This document shows positions 1 to 8,155 of a stretch of DNA of 64,000 bases, one piece after another. A program made the position numbers and the translations under genes. Position 1 is the stretch's first letter. Every line of letters begins with the position of its first letter. Source of the stretch: Chryseobacterium balustinum (lineage in GTDB: Bacteria > Bacteroidota > Bacteroidia > Flavobacteriales > Weeksellaceae); contig NZ_FUZE01000003.1 in NCBI RefSeq assembly GCF_900168205.1, positions 248,001-312,000 of the forward strand, given 5' to 3'. Below the pieces are notes generated by a model. It had not been told where the DNA came from and did no database searches. It worked only from the letters and a program-made list of their open reading frames with translations.

Positions 1-829
1 CGAGTTCAGAATGATCTTTAACCCATTCCTTAGCAGTGGCATCTTTGTCTTTACTGTTTTCCATTTTAGTTAATAGATCGGTCATGGTTTGGTTATCAAA
101 ATACATTTTAGCAAAGAATTTTGTTAATTCTGGATGATCTTTTCCGAAACTTTTTCTGCTGTAGGTTTTAATTTTTTCAGCTTCCCCAAATGTTTTTTTC
201 GGGTCTTCGAGAAATTTTAATTTCATTTTACCAAACATCCAATGAGGTTGCCATCCTGCAACAACAATCCATTCTTTACGTTTTATTGCATTCTGAAGCT
301 CGGTAATCATCGCGATTGTAGAAGAATTGATCTGTCTATAATTTAGTTCGTAATCAATAATAGCTCTATCTGTTGCCGAGGTTATTCCGGCTCCTTTTTC
401 TATACCGATGATTCTGTGTTTGAATTTCTCCTCATATTTCGGCAATTCTTCAATAGATTTTATGGGAACATAATCGGGAACTACTAAACCGATCTTTCCG
501 TTGTCATAATTTGTTCCAAGGTTGGTCAACTCCGGGAACTTAGCTATTTTACTTGCATGAGTATAAGGTAGCCAAACCCCTAAAAAAAGGTCTGTATCTT
601 CGTTATTCATTGAAGCGAGAATCATATCTGTGGAAGCTTTCTGAATGACAACATGATATCCCTGTTCATCCAAAATAGCTTTTACAACGTGTGTCATTGC
701 GACATCTTCTGCCCAACCATCGACCATTCCGATGTTGATATATTTTGAATTTTTTAAATTTTTACAAGAATTAAATACTCCTAAAATGATAACAGAAGTA
801 ATTAATAATAAATAATTTATTCTTTTCAT
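1..829 (-). CDS. Glycine betaine ABC transporter substrate-binding lipoprotein (3' end outside window)
   Basis: Binding protein of a compatible-solute importer of the OpuAC/ProX family. It captures glycine betaine or proline betaine outside the cytoplasmic membrane and delivers it to the permease. About 276 residues are visible and the stop codon lies beyond base 1. The N-terminus MKRINYLLLITSVIILGVFN runs into a Cys at residue 22, a lipoprotein signal peptide. Family hallmarks are GMVDGWAEDVAMTHVV near the mature N-terminus, LFLGVWLPYTHASK, and the ligand-cage segment GWQPHWMF. The ATG overlaps the permease stop as ATGA (826-829), so the two are translationally coupled; this fixes the start. 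It is the last visible gene of the ATPase-permease-binding protein operon. The exact betaine substrate is inferred from the family. Confidence 0.93.
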   Translation of the reverse strand, partial: MKRINYLLLITSVIILGVFNSCKNLKNSKYINIGMVDGWAEDVAMTHVVKAILDEQGYHVVIQKASTDMILASMNNEDTDLFLGVWLPYTHASKIAKFPELTNLGTNYDNGKIGLVVPDYVPIKSIEELPKYEEKFKHRIIGIEKGAGITSATDRAIIDYELNYRQINSSTIAMITELQNAIKRKEWIVVAGWQPHWMFGKMKLKFLEDPKKTFGEAEKIKTYSRKSFGKDHPELTKFFAKMYFDNQTMTDLLTKMENSKDKDATAKEWVKDHSEL

Positions 830-1659
830 TTTGCTGTTTTTTTCTTTACAAATCCTTGAGTAATCCGGTCGAGAATAATGGCTAAAATTACTACAGATAA
901 ACCACTTTCAAATCCTAAACCGATATCCAGATTATTAATTCCTTCTAAAACTTTTTCACCTAAACCGCCTGCTGCAATCATTCCCGCGATTACAACCATT
1001 GATAATGATAATAAAATAGTTTGATTGATTCCTGCTAAAATTGTGTTCATAGCCAAAGGAAGTTCTACTTTAAATAAGATTTGACGATTGGTGGCTCCGA
1101 AAGCTCGGGCTGCTTCTACAATATCTTTAGGAACAGATTCGATTCCCAAAGTCGTTAAACGTACTGCAGGTGGCATGGCAAAAATAATCGTTGCAAATGC
1201 ACCCGGAACTTTACCGATACTGAAAAATAATACAGCAGGAATTAAGTAAACGAAAGCAGGCATTGTCTGCATTAAATCGAGTAATGGACGAATAATTTTT
1301 GCTGCAAAATGATTTTTAGCCGCCCATATTCCGAGAGGAATGGAAAGGATTAATGCGGTAAGTGTTGCCACAAAAATAAGTGCTAATGTCTCCATGGTTT
1401 CTTTCCAGAATCCCATTAAAAATATTAAAGTAAGTCCGGCTGCCGTCATAATGGCTGTTCCTTTTCCTGCCTTCCATAAAGCTAATAATGTGAAAAGTAC
1501 AATGATGATATAAAAGGGAGTGTTGACCAAAGCCCACTCAATTCCCAAGATTGAGGAGTTGCCGACATTTTTTATGACATCAAAGAAAGGTTTTGCATTA
1601 TCTGTTAGCCAATTGATAGCAGTTTCTACATATTGACCTATATCTATAGTTTTATTCAT
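826..1659 (-). CDS. Glycine betaine/proline ABC transporter permease
   Basis: Membrane subunit of the importer, 277 residues, ProW/OpuAB family. After an amphipathic N-terminal stretch there are about six hydrophobic segments. The BPD_transp_1 (EAA) loop is seen as VPKDIVEAARAFGATNRQILFKVELPLAM, the cytoplasmic contact with the ATPase, near residues 175-205. Length is normal for the family. It starts one base after the ATPase stop and its own stop overlaps the binding-protein ATG, so the three genes form one operon. No defect is visible. Confidence 0.95.
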   Translation of the reverse strand: MNKTIDIGQYVETAINWLTDNAKPFFDVIKNVGNSSILGIEWALVNTPFYIIIVLFTLLALWKAGKGTAIMTAAGLTLIFLMGFWKETMETLALIFVATLTALILSIPLGIWAAKNHFAAKIIRPLLDLMQTMPAFVYLIPAVLFFSIGKVPGAFATIIFAMPPAVRLTTLGIESVPKDIVEAARAFGATNRQILFKVELPLAMNTILAGINQTILLSLSMVVIAGMIAAGGLGEKVLEGINNLDIGLGFESGLSVVILAIILDRITQGFVKKKTAK

Positions 1660-1660
1660 C

Positions 1661-2911
1661 TTATTGGTTGTTTGCGATTTCTTTTAATTCAATAATCTCT
1701 TCTTCATTAAACTTGGTAGCCTCGATGATGAGTGATAATTGAGTGACCAGACCTAAAAATTTATTGGTTTCATCTACCACAGCAATCGCTGATTTGCTTC
1801 CCGAAATCAAAGGAAGCATTTCTTCGACGGTGGCTTCCTGATATACCGAAGGAACATTACTGTTGATCACCGATTCAACAGTGGGTTCTTTTTTCTTTGC
1901 GATTTGAACAATATCACTAAGCGTCACAAAACCCAGAAATTTATTTTGAAAATCAACGACGGGTAAAGTTTCCAAACCTGTAGTTCTCATTTTTCTGAGG
2001 GCACCTTCGGGACCATCTTTTCTGAAACGAACTACAGTTGGCTTATCGAACATTAGAGATTTCGCGGTGATAATCGTTTTACGGTCAACTTTTTCCACAA
2101 AAGCTTTTACATAATCACTCGCCGGATTGGTTAAAATGTCTTCTGCAGTTCCTATTTGTTCAATGACACCGTCTTTCATAATGACAATTCGGTCTCCGAT
2201 TTTAATGGCTTCATCCAAATCGTGAGTAATAAAGACGATTGTTTTCTGTAAAGTTTCTTGTAATTCGAGCAGCTGATCCTGCATTTCAGATTTTATCAAC
2301 GGATCGAGCGCGGAAAAAGCCTCGTCCATCAACAAAACTTCGGGATCGTTCGCTAGAGCTCTGGCTAAGCCGACTCTTTGCTGCATACCTCCTGAAAGCT
2401 GTGAGGGTAATTGGTTCTCAAAACCATTTAAACCAACAATATCTAATGCTTTTTGCGCTTTTTCTTCACGGATAGTTTTGCTTTCTCCTCGTATTTCAAG
2501 TCCGAACGCGGCATTACTTAAAACAGTATGATGAGGTAGCAGTCCGAATTTCTGAAACACCATACTCATTTCTGTTCTTCTTACTTCCAGAAGATCTTTG
2601 TTGTTTTTATCGGTAATATTATCGTTATTGATATATACTTTTCCTGCGGTCGGTTCATTTAGTCTGTTCAGACAACGCAGTAAAGTTGATTTTCCGCTTC
2701 CTGATAGACCCATAATGACAAAGAATTCTCCTTCGTATATTTCAAAACTTGCTTTGTTGATTCCTACCGTACAGCCTGTTTTTTCAAGAATTTCTTTTTT
2801 AGAAAAACCTTTATCCAGAAGTTCTAGCGCCTTTTCTTTATTTTTTCCGAAAATTATCGTCAGATCTTCAACTTTAAGTTTTACTTTTCTATTAGTATCA
2901 ATTGTATCCAT
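1661..2911 (-). CDS. Glycine betaine/proline ABC transporter ATPase with CBS domains
   Basis: Energy-coupling subunit of the importer, ProV/OpuAA family, 416 residues. An N-terminal extension (about residues 1-50, with a GFSKKEILEKTGCTVG segment typical of ProV) precedes the nucleotide-binding domain. Visible motifs are Walker A GLSGSGKSTLLR, Q-loop VFQKFGLLPH, signature LSGGMQQRVGLARAL, Walker B VLLMDEAFSALDPL and the H-loop FITHDLDEA. Two CBS domains follow (about 275-405), which in OpuA-type transporters sense ionic strength or nucleotides and gate transport. It is the first gene of the operon, with the permease one base downstream. The long upstream leader suggests post-transcriptional control. 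Confidence 0.95.
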   Translation of the reverse strand: MDTIDTNRKVKLKVEDLTIIFGKNKEKALELLDKGFSKKEILEKTGCTVGINKASFEIYEGEFFVIMGLSGSGKSTLLRCLNRLNEPTAGKVYINNDNITDKNNKDLLEVRRTEMSMVFQKFGLLPHHTVLSNAAFGLEIRGESKTIREEKAQKALDIVGLNGFENQLPSQLSGGMQQRVGLARALANDPEVLLMDEAFSALDPLIKSEMQDQLLELQETLQKTIVFITHDLDEAIKIGDRIVIMKDGVIEQIGTAEDILTNPASDYVKAFVEKVDRKTIITAKSLMFDKPTVVRFRKDGPEGALRKMRTTGLETLPVVDFQNKFLGFVTLSDIVQIAKKKEPTVESVINSNVPSVYQEATVEEMLPLISGSKSAIAVVDETNKFLGLVTQLSLIIEATKFNEEEIIELKEIANNQ

Positions 2912-3407
2912 ATTCAGATTTTGTTAATGTATTTGAAATAAGAAATTGAGACAATGATGCTTTAATGAGCGATGTCACCGCAAGCAAAAATGTTCAGTAT
3001 GATTTTTACAGTAAAATCATTTTTTAAATAACAAAAAACATACAAAATCATATCAAATGAATGATTATGTTTATTATTTTCAAAAGGTTTTACTTTGACA
3101 AAGAATGTATTACGTAAAAAAAAGAAATCAATCTTTTTTAAATTGAATCAAAGAATAATTATCATCAGGATAATTAAAGATATTTGCCAGAACAACTTGA
3201 ATTTATGATTATGCTGAAAGCATAAAAAAGCTGTACATCAATTTCTTATGACGGTGCAAATTTACGGATTTTATATTTAATGGAAATTTAAGGTTGGAAT
3301 ACTTTGAATTATAGTGCTTTAGTATGAGTTTGTTTTTGTGGTGAAGAAATATCCAAATATAAGGAAGTCAATGAAAATGTAAGCGAAAATATTTTTAGTA
3401 TTAAAAG
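2912..3407 (-). promoter_or_regulatory. Non-coding region with probable betaine-operon promoter and long structured leader
   Basis: No gene was found in these 496 bases. On the minus strand TAAATTTG (3264-3257) matches the -7 element TAnnTTTG; no good TTG partner was seen. If used, it gives a leader of about 340 nt before the ATPase gene. The leader contains short perfect hairpins: TAATTATC/GATAATTA (around 3164-3184) and ATGATTTT/AAAATCAT (around 2998-3019). I do not recognise a known riboswitch class. Confidence 0.4.
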
Positions 3408-4328
3408 CTACAATTTTACATTGTATTTATTGAAAATTTGATGCTCAAAAGTTCCACTCAGTTCTTTTTCCCAACCTTTGGTAGTTCTTAATTTTTCCAA
3501 AATTCTCTTTTTCATATCTTCGTTATTATTCTCAAAAGCATATTGTGCTAAATCAAGTAAATAAAAAGTTTGATTTACTTTTTCAAAAGTAGCTTTTGAA
3601 AAATACCTAATAAAATATTCTTTGTAAATATTATTAAAATCATTCGGATAATTTTTTTTCAAATATTGAAATGCATAACTGTTATTATATTTATAAAGAA
3701 GATTAATAATGTTTTTTTTCAAACCATCATCATATTTTTCTACTTCAAATGCTCGGTCATAAACAAGCCAATATAGATCTTCATCGAGTTTTAAAATGTC
3801 AGAATTTATCTCTCTTAAAAGAATGTCTTCATTTACTGCTTTAAGATTAATTAATTCAATTTTTTTTTCATCTGTTTCATGAGGTGGTTTTGATGCTTTT
3901 CCTCTTACATTGCTCCAGTAGTTATGATAAATAATTGAATAAGTAAAATCTTTGTCAACAATACAACCTGAATGAGTTTGTATTATTTTTTTATGATTAA
4001 TAGCATCTAAAATTTCTTTCTTTACATTTATAGCTTTGTTTTCATTATCCATTAATTCATCAATAGCATATAATCTAAGTATTTGATTTTTGTGTTTAGT
4101 TAATTTTTGAAGTTCTTCCGTTGAAATTATTTTTTTTAATTTTTCAAAATTATAATAATTGCTGTCGTTGCTTAATCCATTTTTTTCAAGAATAGGATTT
4201 TCAATACCGTCCCAGCTGTCCAGAGAATTTAATTCTATTATTTTTGAAATTATTTCTTTTTTAGTTTGAGCTATAGAAAGATGTGAAATTCCAATAAAAA
4301 GAAAAATCACCAAACGGATATTAATCAT
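3408..4328 (-). CDS. Exported protein of unknown function
   Basis: 306 residues with a clear signal peptide (MINIRLVIFLFIGISHLSIA, cleavage before QTKK), so exported to the periplasm or surface. The mature part is charged, helix-rich and Lys/Asn-rich, with no repeats, metal sites or catalytic motif I can recognise. Helical segments such as LRLYAIDELMDNENKAINVKK resemble HEAT-like helices, but this is weak. No T9SS sorting domain is visible at the C-terminus. It is separated from the DUF1304 gene by about 20 bases on the same strand, so the two could be cotranscribed. Base composition is somewhat more AT-rich than the neighbours. Function unknown. Confidence 0.75.
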   Translation of the reverse strand: MINIRLVIFLFIGISHLSIAQTKKEIISKIIELNSLDSWDGIENPILEKNGLSNDSNYYNFEKLKKIISTEELQKLTKHKNQILRLYAIDELMDNENKAINVKKEILDAINHKKIIQTHSGCIVDKDFTYSIIYHNYWSNVRGKASKPPHETDEKKIELINLKAVNEDILLREINSDILKLDEDLYWLVYDRAFEVEKYDDGLKKNIINLLYKYNNSYAFQYLKKNYPNDFNNIYKEYFIRYFSKATFEKVNQTFYLLDLAQYAFENNNEDMKKRILEKLRTTKGWEKELSGTFEHQIFNKYNVKL

Positions 4329-4347
4329 CTGCGTGTTTTTTATTTAA

Positions 4348-4713
4348 TTATTTCAAAAGCACCGCAATAATCGCTAAAATAGCAGGCAAAGCTTGAACAA
4401 AAAATATCTTTTTCGTTGCTGAAATGGCACCATAAATTCCTGCTACGGCCACACAACTCAAGAAAAATAAAGCAATATTGGTTTGCCATTTTTCATCTTC
4501 TATAAAAAAAGACCAGATTAATCCTGCGGCTAAAAAACCATTGTACAAACCTTGATTGGCGGCCAAACCTTTTGTTGGTTTAAACATTTCAGCTGGTAAA
4601 GCGGCTTTGAAAACTTCTTTTCCTTTGGTTTCCCAGGCAAACATTTCCATCCAGAGAATGTAAAGATGTTCTAGTGCGACAACTGCGATTAAGATTTTGG
4701 CAATGATTTCCAT
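4348..4713 (-). CDS. DUF1304 family membrane protein
   Basis: 121 residues with four predicted transmembrane helices (about 3-20, 50-68, 77-95 and 100-119). The first helix carries the family pattern ALEHLYILWMEMFAWETKG, and the loop KGLAANQGLYNGFLAAGLIW follows, both characteristic of DUF1304. The biochemical role of the family is unknown. It is transcribed divergently from the Crp-type regulator, with only 64 bases between the start codons, so that regulator may control it; this is inference from position. Confidence 0.85.
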   Translation of the reverse strand: MEIIAKILIAVVALEHLYILWMEMFAWETKGKEVFKAALPAEMFKPTKGLAANQGLYNGFLAAGLIWSFFIEDEKWQTNIALFFLSCVAVAGIYGAISATKKIFFVQALPAILAIIAVLLK

Positions 4714-4729
4714 GATTTATTGTTTGTTA

Positions 4730-4760
4730 TTGTAAAACTAAAAAAATAAAGTTAAGTTTG
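4730..4760 (+). promoter_or_regulatory. Sigma-ABfr type promoter of the Crp-family regulator
   Basis: TTG at 4730-4732 and TAAGTTTG at 4753-4760 are separated by 20 bases, matching the flavobacterial TTG-N17-23-TAnnTTTG consensus. The predicted start of transcription is about 10 bases before the ATG at 4778, giving a very short leader. Confidence 0.6.
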
Positions 4761-4777
4761 GTTACACAATTTCAAAA

Positions 4778-5350
4778 ATGGAAACCTTCAAAGCACACTT
4801 AGATAAATTTATTACAATCAGTGACGAAGAATTTACTTCGATATTTTCTTTCTTTCAGGTTTTGGAAGTGAAGAAGAAAGAGAATTTAATGCTTGAAGGT
4901 GATTTTTGCAAGTTAAAATATTTTGTTTTAAAAGGCTGTCTGAGAAAATTTTTCGTGAATGAAAAAGGTGTAGAACAAACCACCGAATTTGCTATCGAAA
5001 ACTGGTGGATTTCTGATACTTTTGCTTTTGAAAAACAAGTGAAAACAGATTTTAATATTCAGTCTGTTGAGCATTCTACGATTTTATCGATTGATTTCCA
5101 ATCTCAGGAACTGTTGCTTCAAAAACATCCGATGATGGAACGTTATTTCAGAATGGTTTACCAAACCGCTTATGCAGCTGCCGAAAAAAGAATTCGTTAC
5201 ATTTATGAGATGACGAAAGAGGAATATTATGTGCATTTCAGTACTTTGTATCCTTGGTTTATTCAAAGAATTCCACAATATTTATTGGCTTCTTTTTTAG
5301 GTTTTACTCCTGAATATTTAAGTGAAATCAGAGCGAAATTACGTTCTTAA
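4778..5350 (+). CDS. Crp/Fnr family transcriptional regulator
   Basis: 190 residues. Residues about 10-120 form a cyclic-nucleotide-binding-type beta barrel (EVKKKENLMLEGDFCKLKYFVLKGCLRKFF, then an acidic E-rich stretch). The C-terminal 60 residues include a helix-turn-helix of the Crp type (IPQYLLASFLGFTPEYLSEIRAKL), which fits the small Bacteroidota Crp paralogues. There is no Fe-S cysteine cluster and the cAMP-contact residues are not obviously conserved, so the effector is unknown. It lies divergent to DUF1304 and upstream of the DoxX and AhpD-like genes. Similar regulator-DoxX-peroxidase groupings suggest a redox or stress regulon. Confidence 0.88.
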   Translation: METFKAHLDKFITISDEEFTSIFSFFQVLEVKKKENLMLEGDFCKLKYFVLKGCLRKFFVNEKGVEQTTEFAIENWWISDTFAFEKQVKTDFNIQSVEHSTILSIDFQSQELLLQKHPMMERYFRMVYQTAYAAAEKRIRYIYEMTKEEYYVHFSTLYPWFIQRIPQYLLASFLGFTPEYLSEIRAKLRS

Positions 5351-5413
5351 ACCAGTTTAAGATTTTTACGATTCTTAATTCGCAACTTTGTCCTGTTCAT
5401 AAAAACAAATGCA

Positions 5414-5845
5414 ATGACAGGCAAAGATTCCATATTTCCACAGTTATTTTTAAGAGTAATAATTTCCGTAACGATGCTTTCTGCAGTGGCAGACAGATTC
5501 GGTTTGTGGGGTGACAACTCAGCTTGGGGAAACTGGGAAAACTTTGAAAAGTATACCCAACAATTGACGTTTTTTCTCCCCGAAATGTTAAGCACATTTT
5601 CTGCTTATGCCGCTACATTTTTAGAAATACTTTTTCCATTGATGCTGATTTTAGGTTTCAAAACAAAAATAGCAGCTTACGGAACCGGATTTTTATTGCT
5701 TGTATTTGCTTTATCGATGAGCATTGCTTTAGGAATAAAAGCACCTTTGGATTATTCGGTTTGGGTAGGAAGCGCAGCGGCTTTTTTATTGGCAACACAA
5801 AAAGAATTTTATTTTTCAATAGATACATTAACTAAAAAATCATAA
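5414..5845 (+). CDS. DoxX family membrane protein
   Basis: 143 residues with four hydrophobic segments (about 12-30, 55-75, 80-98 and 105-123). The pattern FLEILFPLMLILGFKTKIAAYGTGFLLLVFALSMSIALG is typical of DoxX/DoxD-like quinol-associated membrane proteins. The start is the first ATG after a 63-base gap from the regulator. It precedes the AhpD-like gene by five bases, so the two form a transcriptional pair. DoxX proteins have been linked to membrane redox and thiol stress, but the exact reaction here is unknown. Confidence 0.85.
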   Translation: MTGKDSIFPQLFLRVIISVTMLSAVADRFGLWGDNSAWGNWENFEKYTQQLTFFLPEMLSTFSAYAATFLEILFPLMLILGFKTKIAAYGTGFLLLVFALSMSIALGIKAPLDYSVWVGSAAAFLLATQKEFYFSIDTLTKKS

Positions 5846-5850
5846 ACGTT

Positions 5851-6294
5851 ATGAGTGCAAGAATCAATATGGCAACTGCAGATGCTGCCGCTTACAAAGC
5901 AATGATGGGATTGGAAGGATATCTTCAAACCATTTCTTTAAACCATATTCAGAAAGAGTTAATCAAAATCAGAGCGTCACAAATCAACGGATGTGCTTTC
6001 TGTCTGGATATGCATACAAAAGACGCAATGAAATATGGTGAAACTCCTCAAAGAATTTATCTTTTAAACGCATGGAGAGAAGCGTTGGAGCTTTATACTG
6101 AAGAGGAGCAAGTGCTTTTGGCAATGACGGAAGAAATTACTTTGATCAGCCAAAAAGGTCTGACTGAAGAAACGTATTATAAGGCTAAACAATTGTTTGA
6201 TGAAAGCCAGATTGCTCAAATTATTATGGCAATTGTCACCATCAATTCATGGAATAGAATTGCAATCTCTACCCATTTGCCCATTGCAAAGTAA
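5851..6294 (+). CDS. Carboxymuconolactone decarboxylase / AhpD-like protein
   Basis: 147 residues of the AhpD-like fold. The active-site segment INGCAFCLDMHTKDAMKYGE carries the CxxC pair and downstream His typical of alkylhydroperoxidase-type members (YciW/AhpD-like group). Such proteins reduce peroxides or act as thiol-disulfide relay partners in the cytoplasm. The N-terminal MSARINMATADAAAYKAMMGLEGYL is the usual start of this subfamily. It is five bases downstream of the DoxX gene and is the last gene of the regulator-DoxX-AhpD group; a hairpin terminator follows. Confidence 0.92.
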   Translation: MSARINMATADAAAYKAMMGLEGYLQTISLNHIQKELIKIRASQINGCAFCLDMHTKDAMKYGETPQRIYLLNAWREALELYTEEEQVLLAMTEEITLISQKGLTEETYYKAKQLFDESQIAQIIMAIVTINSWNRIAISTHLPIAK

Positions 6295-6321
6295 ATTATA
6301 GATTTATTTAAATCAATAACA

Positions 6322-6354
6322 AAAATCGCTTCCCAATTATTGAGAAGCGATTTT
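6322..6354. terminator. Bidirectional hairpin terminator
   Basis: An 11-bp perfect stem, AAAATCGCTTC (6322-6332) paired with GAAGCGATTTT (6344-6354), with A/T runs on both sides. It sits between the convergent AhpD-like and PPC-domain genes and can serve both. Confidence 0.85.
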
Positions 6355-6372
6355 CCTTTGAAGGAATTAATT

Positions 6373-6888
6373 TTACTGTTTACAATTGAGCTGCAGAACG
6401 TTTGCATTTAAAGGCTGTTCGATTTTTCGATCTAATTTTTGATCATTCAAAGTTACATACACTTCCATAGAACCTGTTCCGACATGCAGAGACAAAATGT
6501 GTCCGCCAAAAGCATTGAATTGATCATCAGTCGCCACGCCGTGAACGTGTATTGACGGACCTTTTTCGTTCCATGCGATTGAACCCGTCAAACTTCCCAT
6601 TTCCACTTTACTGAATGTTTTAGGATTAAATTTTTTAGCATTAAAATCATAAAATCCAAAAGTTACTTCTGATGCAAAGCCAATTCCCGTAAAGCTTGCA
6701 GACGGAATATTTTCTGTTTTCGCCAGATTTTCAATATTGGAAATTACATCATCACCTTGTCGCAATACCATCAGATAACCTGTCGGCGTTTTGATGTAAC
6801 GACAATTGTCTTTTTGTTGTGCTGAAAAAGTATTCGTAATTAAAACTGTAAATAGTAATATAATAGTTTTTAATACCTTCATAATCAA
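6373..6888 (-). CDS. Exported PPC (DUF296) domain protein
   Basis: 171 residues: a signal peptide (about 1-23, MIMKVLKTIILLFTVLITNT, cleavage near SAQQ), then one PPC/DUF296 domain. Domain features are YLMVLRQGDDVISNIENLA, PSASFTGIGFASEVTFGFYD, the Gly-rich SLTGSIAW and the metal-type HVHG...GGHIL region. PPC domains occur in plant AT-hook proteins and in stand-alone bacterial proteins that form trimers; their bacterial function is poorly known. The signal peptide makes this an exported version. A second ATG at codon 3 could equally be the start. Confidence 0.85.
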   Translation of the reverse strand: MIMKVLKTIILLFTVLITNTFSAQQKDNCRYIKTPTGYLMVLRQGDDVISNIENLAKTENIPSASFTGIGFASEVTFGFYDFNAKKFNPKTFSKVEMGSLTGSIAWNEKGPSIHVHGVATDDQFNAFGGHILSLHVGTGSMEVYVTLNDQKLDRKIEQPLNANVLQLNCKQ

Positions 6889-6949
6889 TTGAATTTAAAT
6901 TTTTAGAATGAAATTTTCACACCAAATCAACAGTATATTTGCTTAGAAA

Positions 6950-7933
6950 TTAAATTTCTTTTAGTTCAGAATTAATAAAATTCAATTCTTCCTGAGATAG
7001 ATCGAAAGACATTGCTTTTGCATTTTCAATGGCTTGTTGAGCATTTCTTGCTCCAGCTAAAACCACTGTAATTGCTGGTTGTAATGTTGTCCAACGTAAA
7101 ACCAATTGAGAAAGTGTAACTCCTTTTTCCTTGGCAATCGGTTCTATTTTTTCTAAGAAAGATTTCACTTTATGTAAGTCGAACTGTGAAAAATAGCCGT
7201 TTCTGTGATCGTTTTCTTTTAATTGATCTTCTTTGAAATATTTTCCTGTCAGAAGACCTCTTTCCATTGGACTGTAAACGATAATTCCTGAATTATTTTC
7301 TAAAGAATAGGAAACCAAATCATTTTCAATTGCACGGTTCAGCATGCTGTAAGAAACCTGATTGCTTGCTAAGTTCAATGTTTTATTGGCTTCTTCCATT
7401 TGCTCAACAGAACAATTGCTCACACCTGCTGCACGGATTTTTCCTTGTTGAATCAAGAGTTCCATCGCTTCCATAGTTTCACTAATTGGCGTTGTAGAAT
7501 CTGGCCAGTGCAATTGTAAAAGATCGATGTAATCTGTTCCTAATCTTTTTAAACTTTCCTCAACTTCCTTAATAACATTTTCTTTTGAAGCGAGTTTGTA
7601 CACAGGAAGTATTTTGCTGTCATCATTTGCATCGAAGAAAAATTCACCTTTTCCATTATTGCTTCCGTCCCAAACCAATCCGAATTTTGTCAGCAACTGA
7701 ATTTTCGAACGGTCTTTTCCTTTGATAGCTTCACCAATCATTTCTTCACTCAATCCGAAACCATAAAAAGGAGCGGTGTCAATGGAAGTTACACCATGAT
7801 CTAGAGAAGCATGAATTGAGTTGATAGAATCTTGTTTTTCATTTCCACCCCACATATTTCCACCGATTGCAAACGCTCCGTGAGTAATCACTGAAAGTTC
7901 TAAATCTGTGTTTCCTAATTTTCTATATTGCAT
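6950..7933 (-). CDS. Aldo/keto reductase
   Basis: 327 residues from the chosen start MQYRKLGNTDLELSV. A longer frame beginning 13 codons upstream exists, but its extra residues (MWLNQLKKLKQKK) do not fit the family and lie over the edge of a repeat. It is an NADPH-dependent (beta/alpha)8 reductase of carbonyls. The catalytic tetrad is visible: Asp and Tyr in SIDTAPFYGFGLSEEM, Lys in LLTKFGLVW and His in LQLHWPDS. The C-terminal NADPH-binding segment ITVVLAGARNAQQAIEN is present. It is grouped with other redox and electrophile-defence genes to 9957. Confidence 0.93.
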   Translation of the reverse strand: MQYRKLGNTDLELSVITHGAFAIGGNMWGGNEKQDSINSIHASLDHGVTSIDTAPFYGFGLSEEMIGEAIKGKDRSKIQLLTKFGLVWDGSNNGKGEFFFDANDDSKILPVYKLASKENVIKEVEESLKRLGTDYIDLLQLHWPDSTTPISETMEAMELLIQQGKIRAAGVSNCSVEQMEEANKTLNLASNQVSYSMLNRAIENDLVSYSLENNSGIIVYSPMERGLLTGKYFKEDQLKENDHRNGYFSQFDLHKVKSFLEKIEPIAKEKGVTLSQLVLRWTTLQPAITVVLAGARNAQQAIENAKAMSFDLSQEELNFINSELKEI

Positions 7934-7961
7934 TTTTTTTTGTTTTAATTTTTTAAGTTGA

Positions 7962-8148
7962 TTTAACCACAAAAGTCACAAAAGTTTTTGTTGAAGTACT
8001 TTCGTTTTAAAGTTTATGTATTGAAGGCAGTAAGGTCACATAAGTCGAAAATCTAAGATTTTCAAAATCTTAAGTGTTCTTTTCAACGAAATAATTTTAG
8101 CTTAAAATAACTTAAGTGTAAAAGTCTTTTGTGACTTTTGTGGTTAAA
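7962..8148. repeat. Interspersed palindromic repeat, copy A (perfect 23-bp terminal inverted repeats)
   Basis: Left end 7962-7984, beginning TTTAACCACAAAAGTCAC, is the exact reverse complement of right end 8126-8148. The 187-bp element fills the space between the aldo/keto reductase and DJ-1 genes and encodes nothing. Related copies lie at 13880-14035 and, more diverged, 8921-9052. It resembles a MITE or REP-type flavobacterial repeat. Confidence 0.85.
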
Positions 8149-8155
8149 ATATTTA

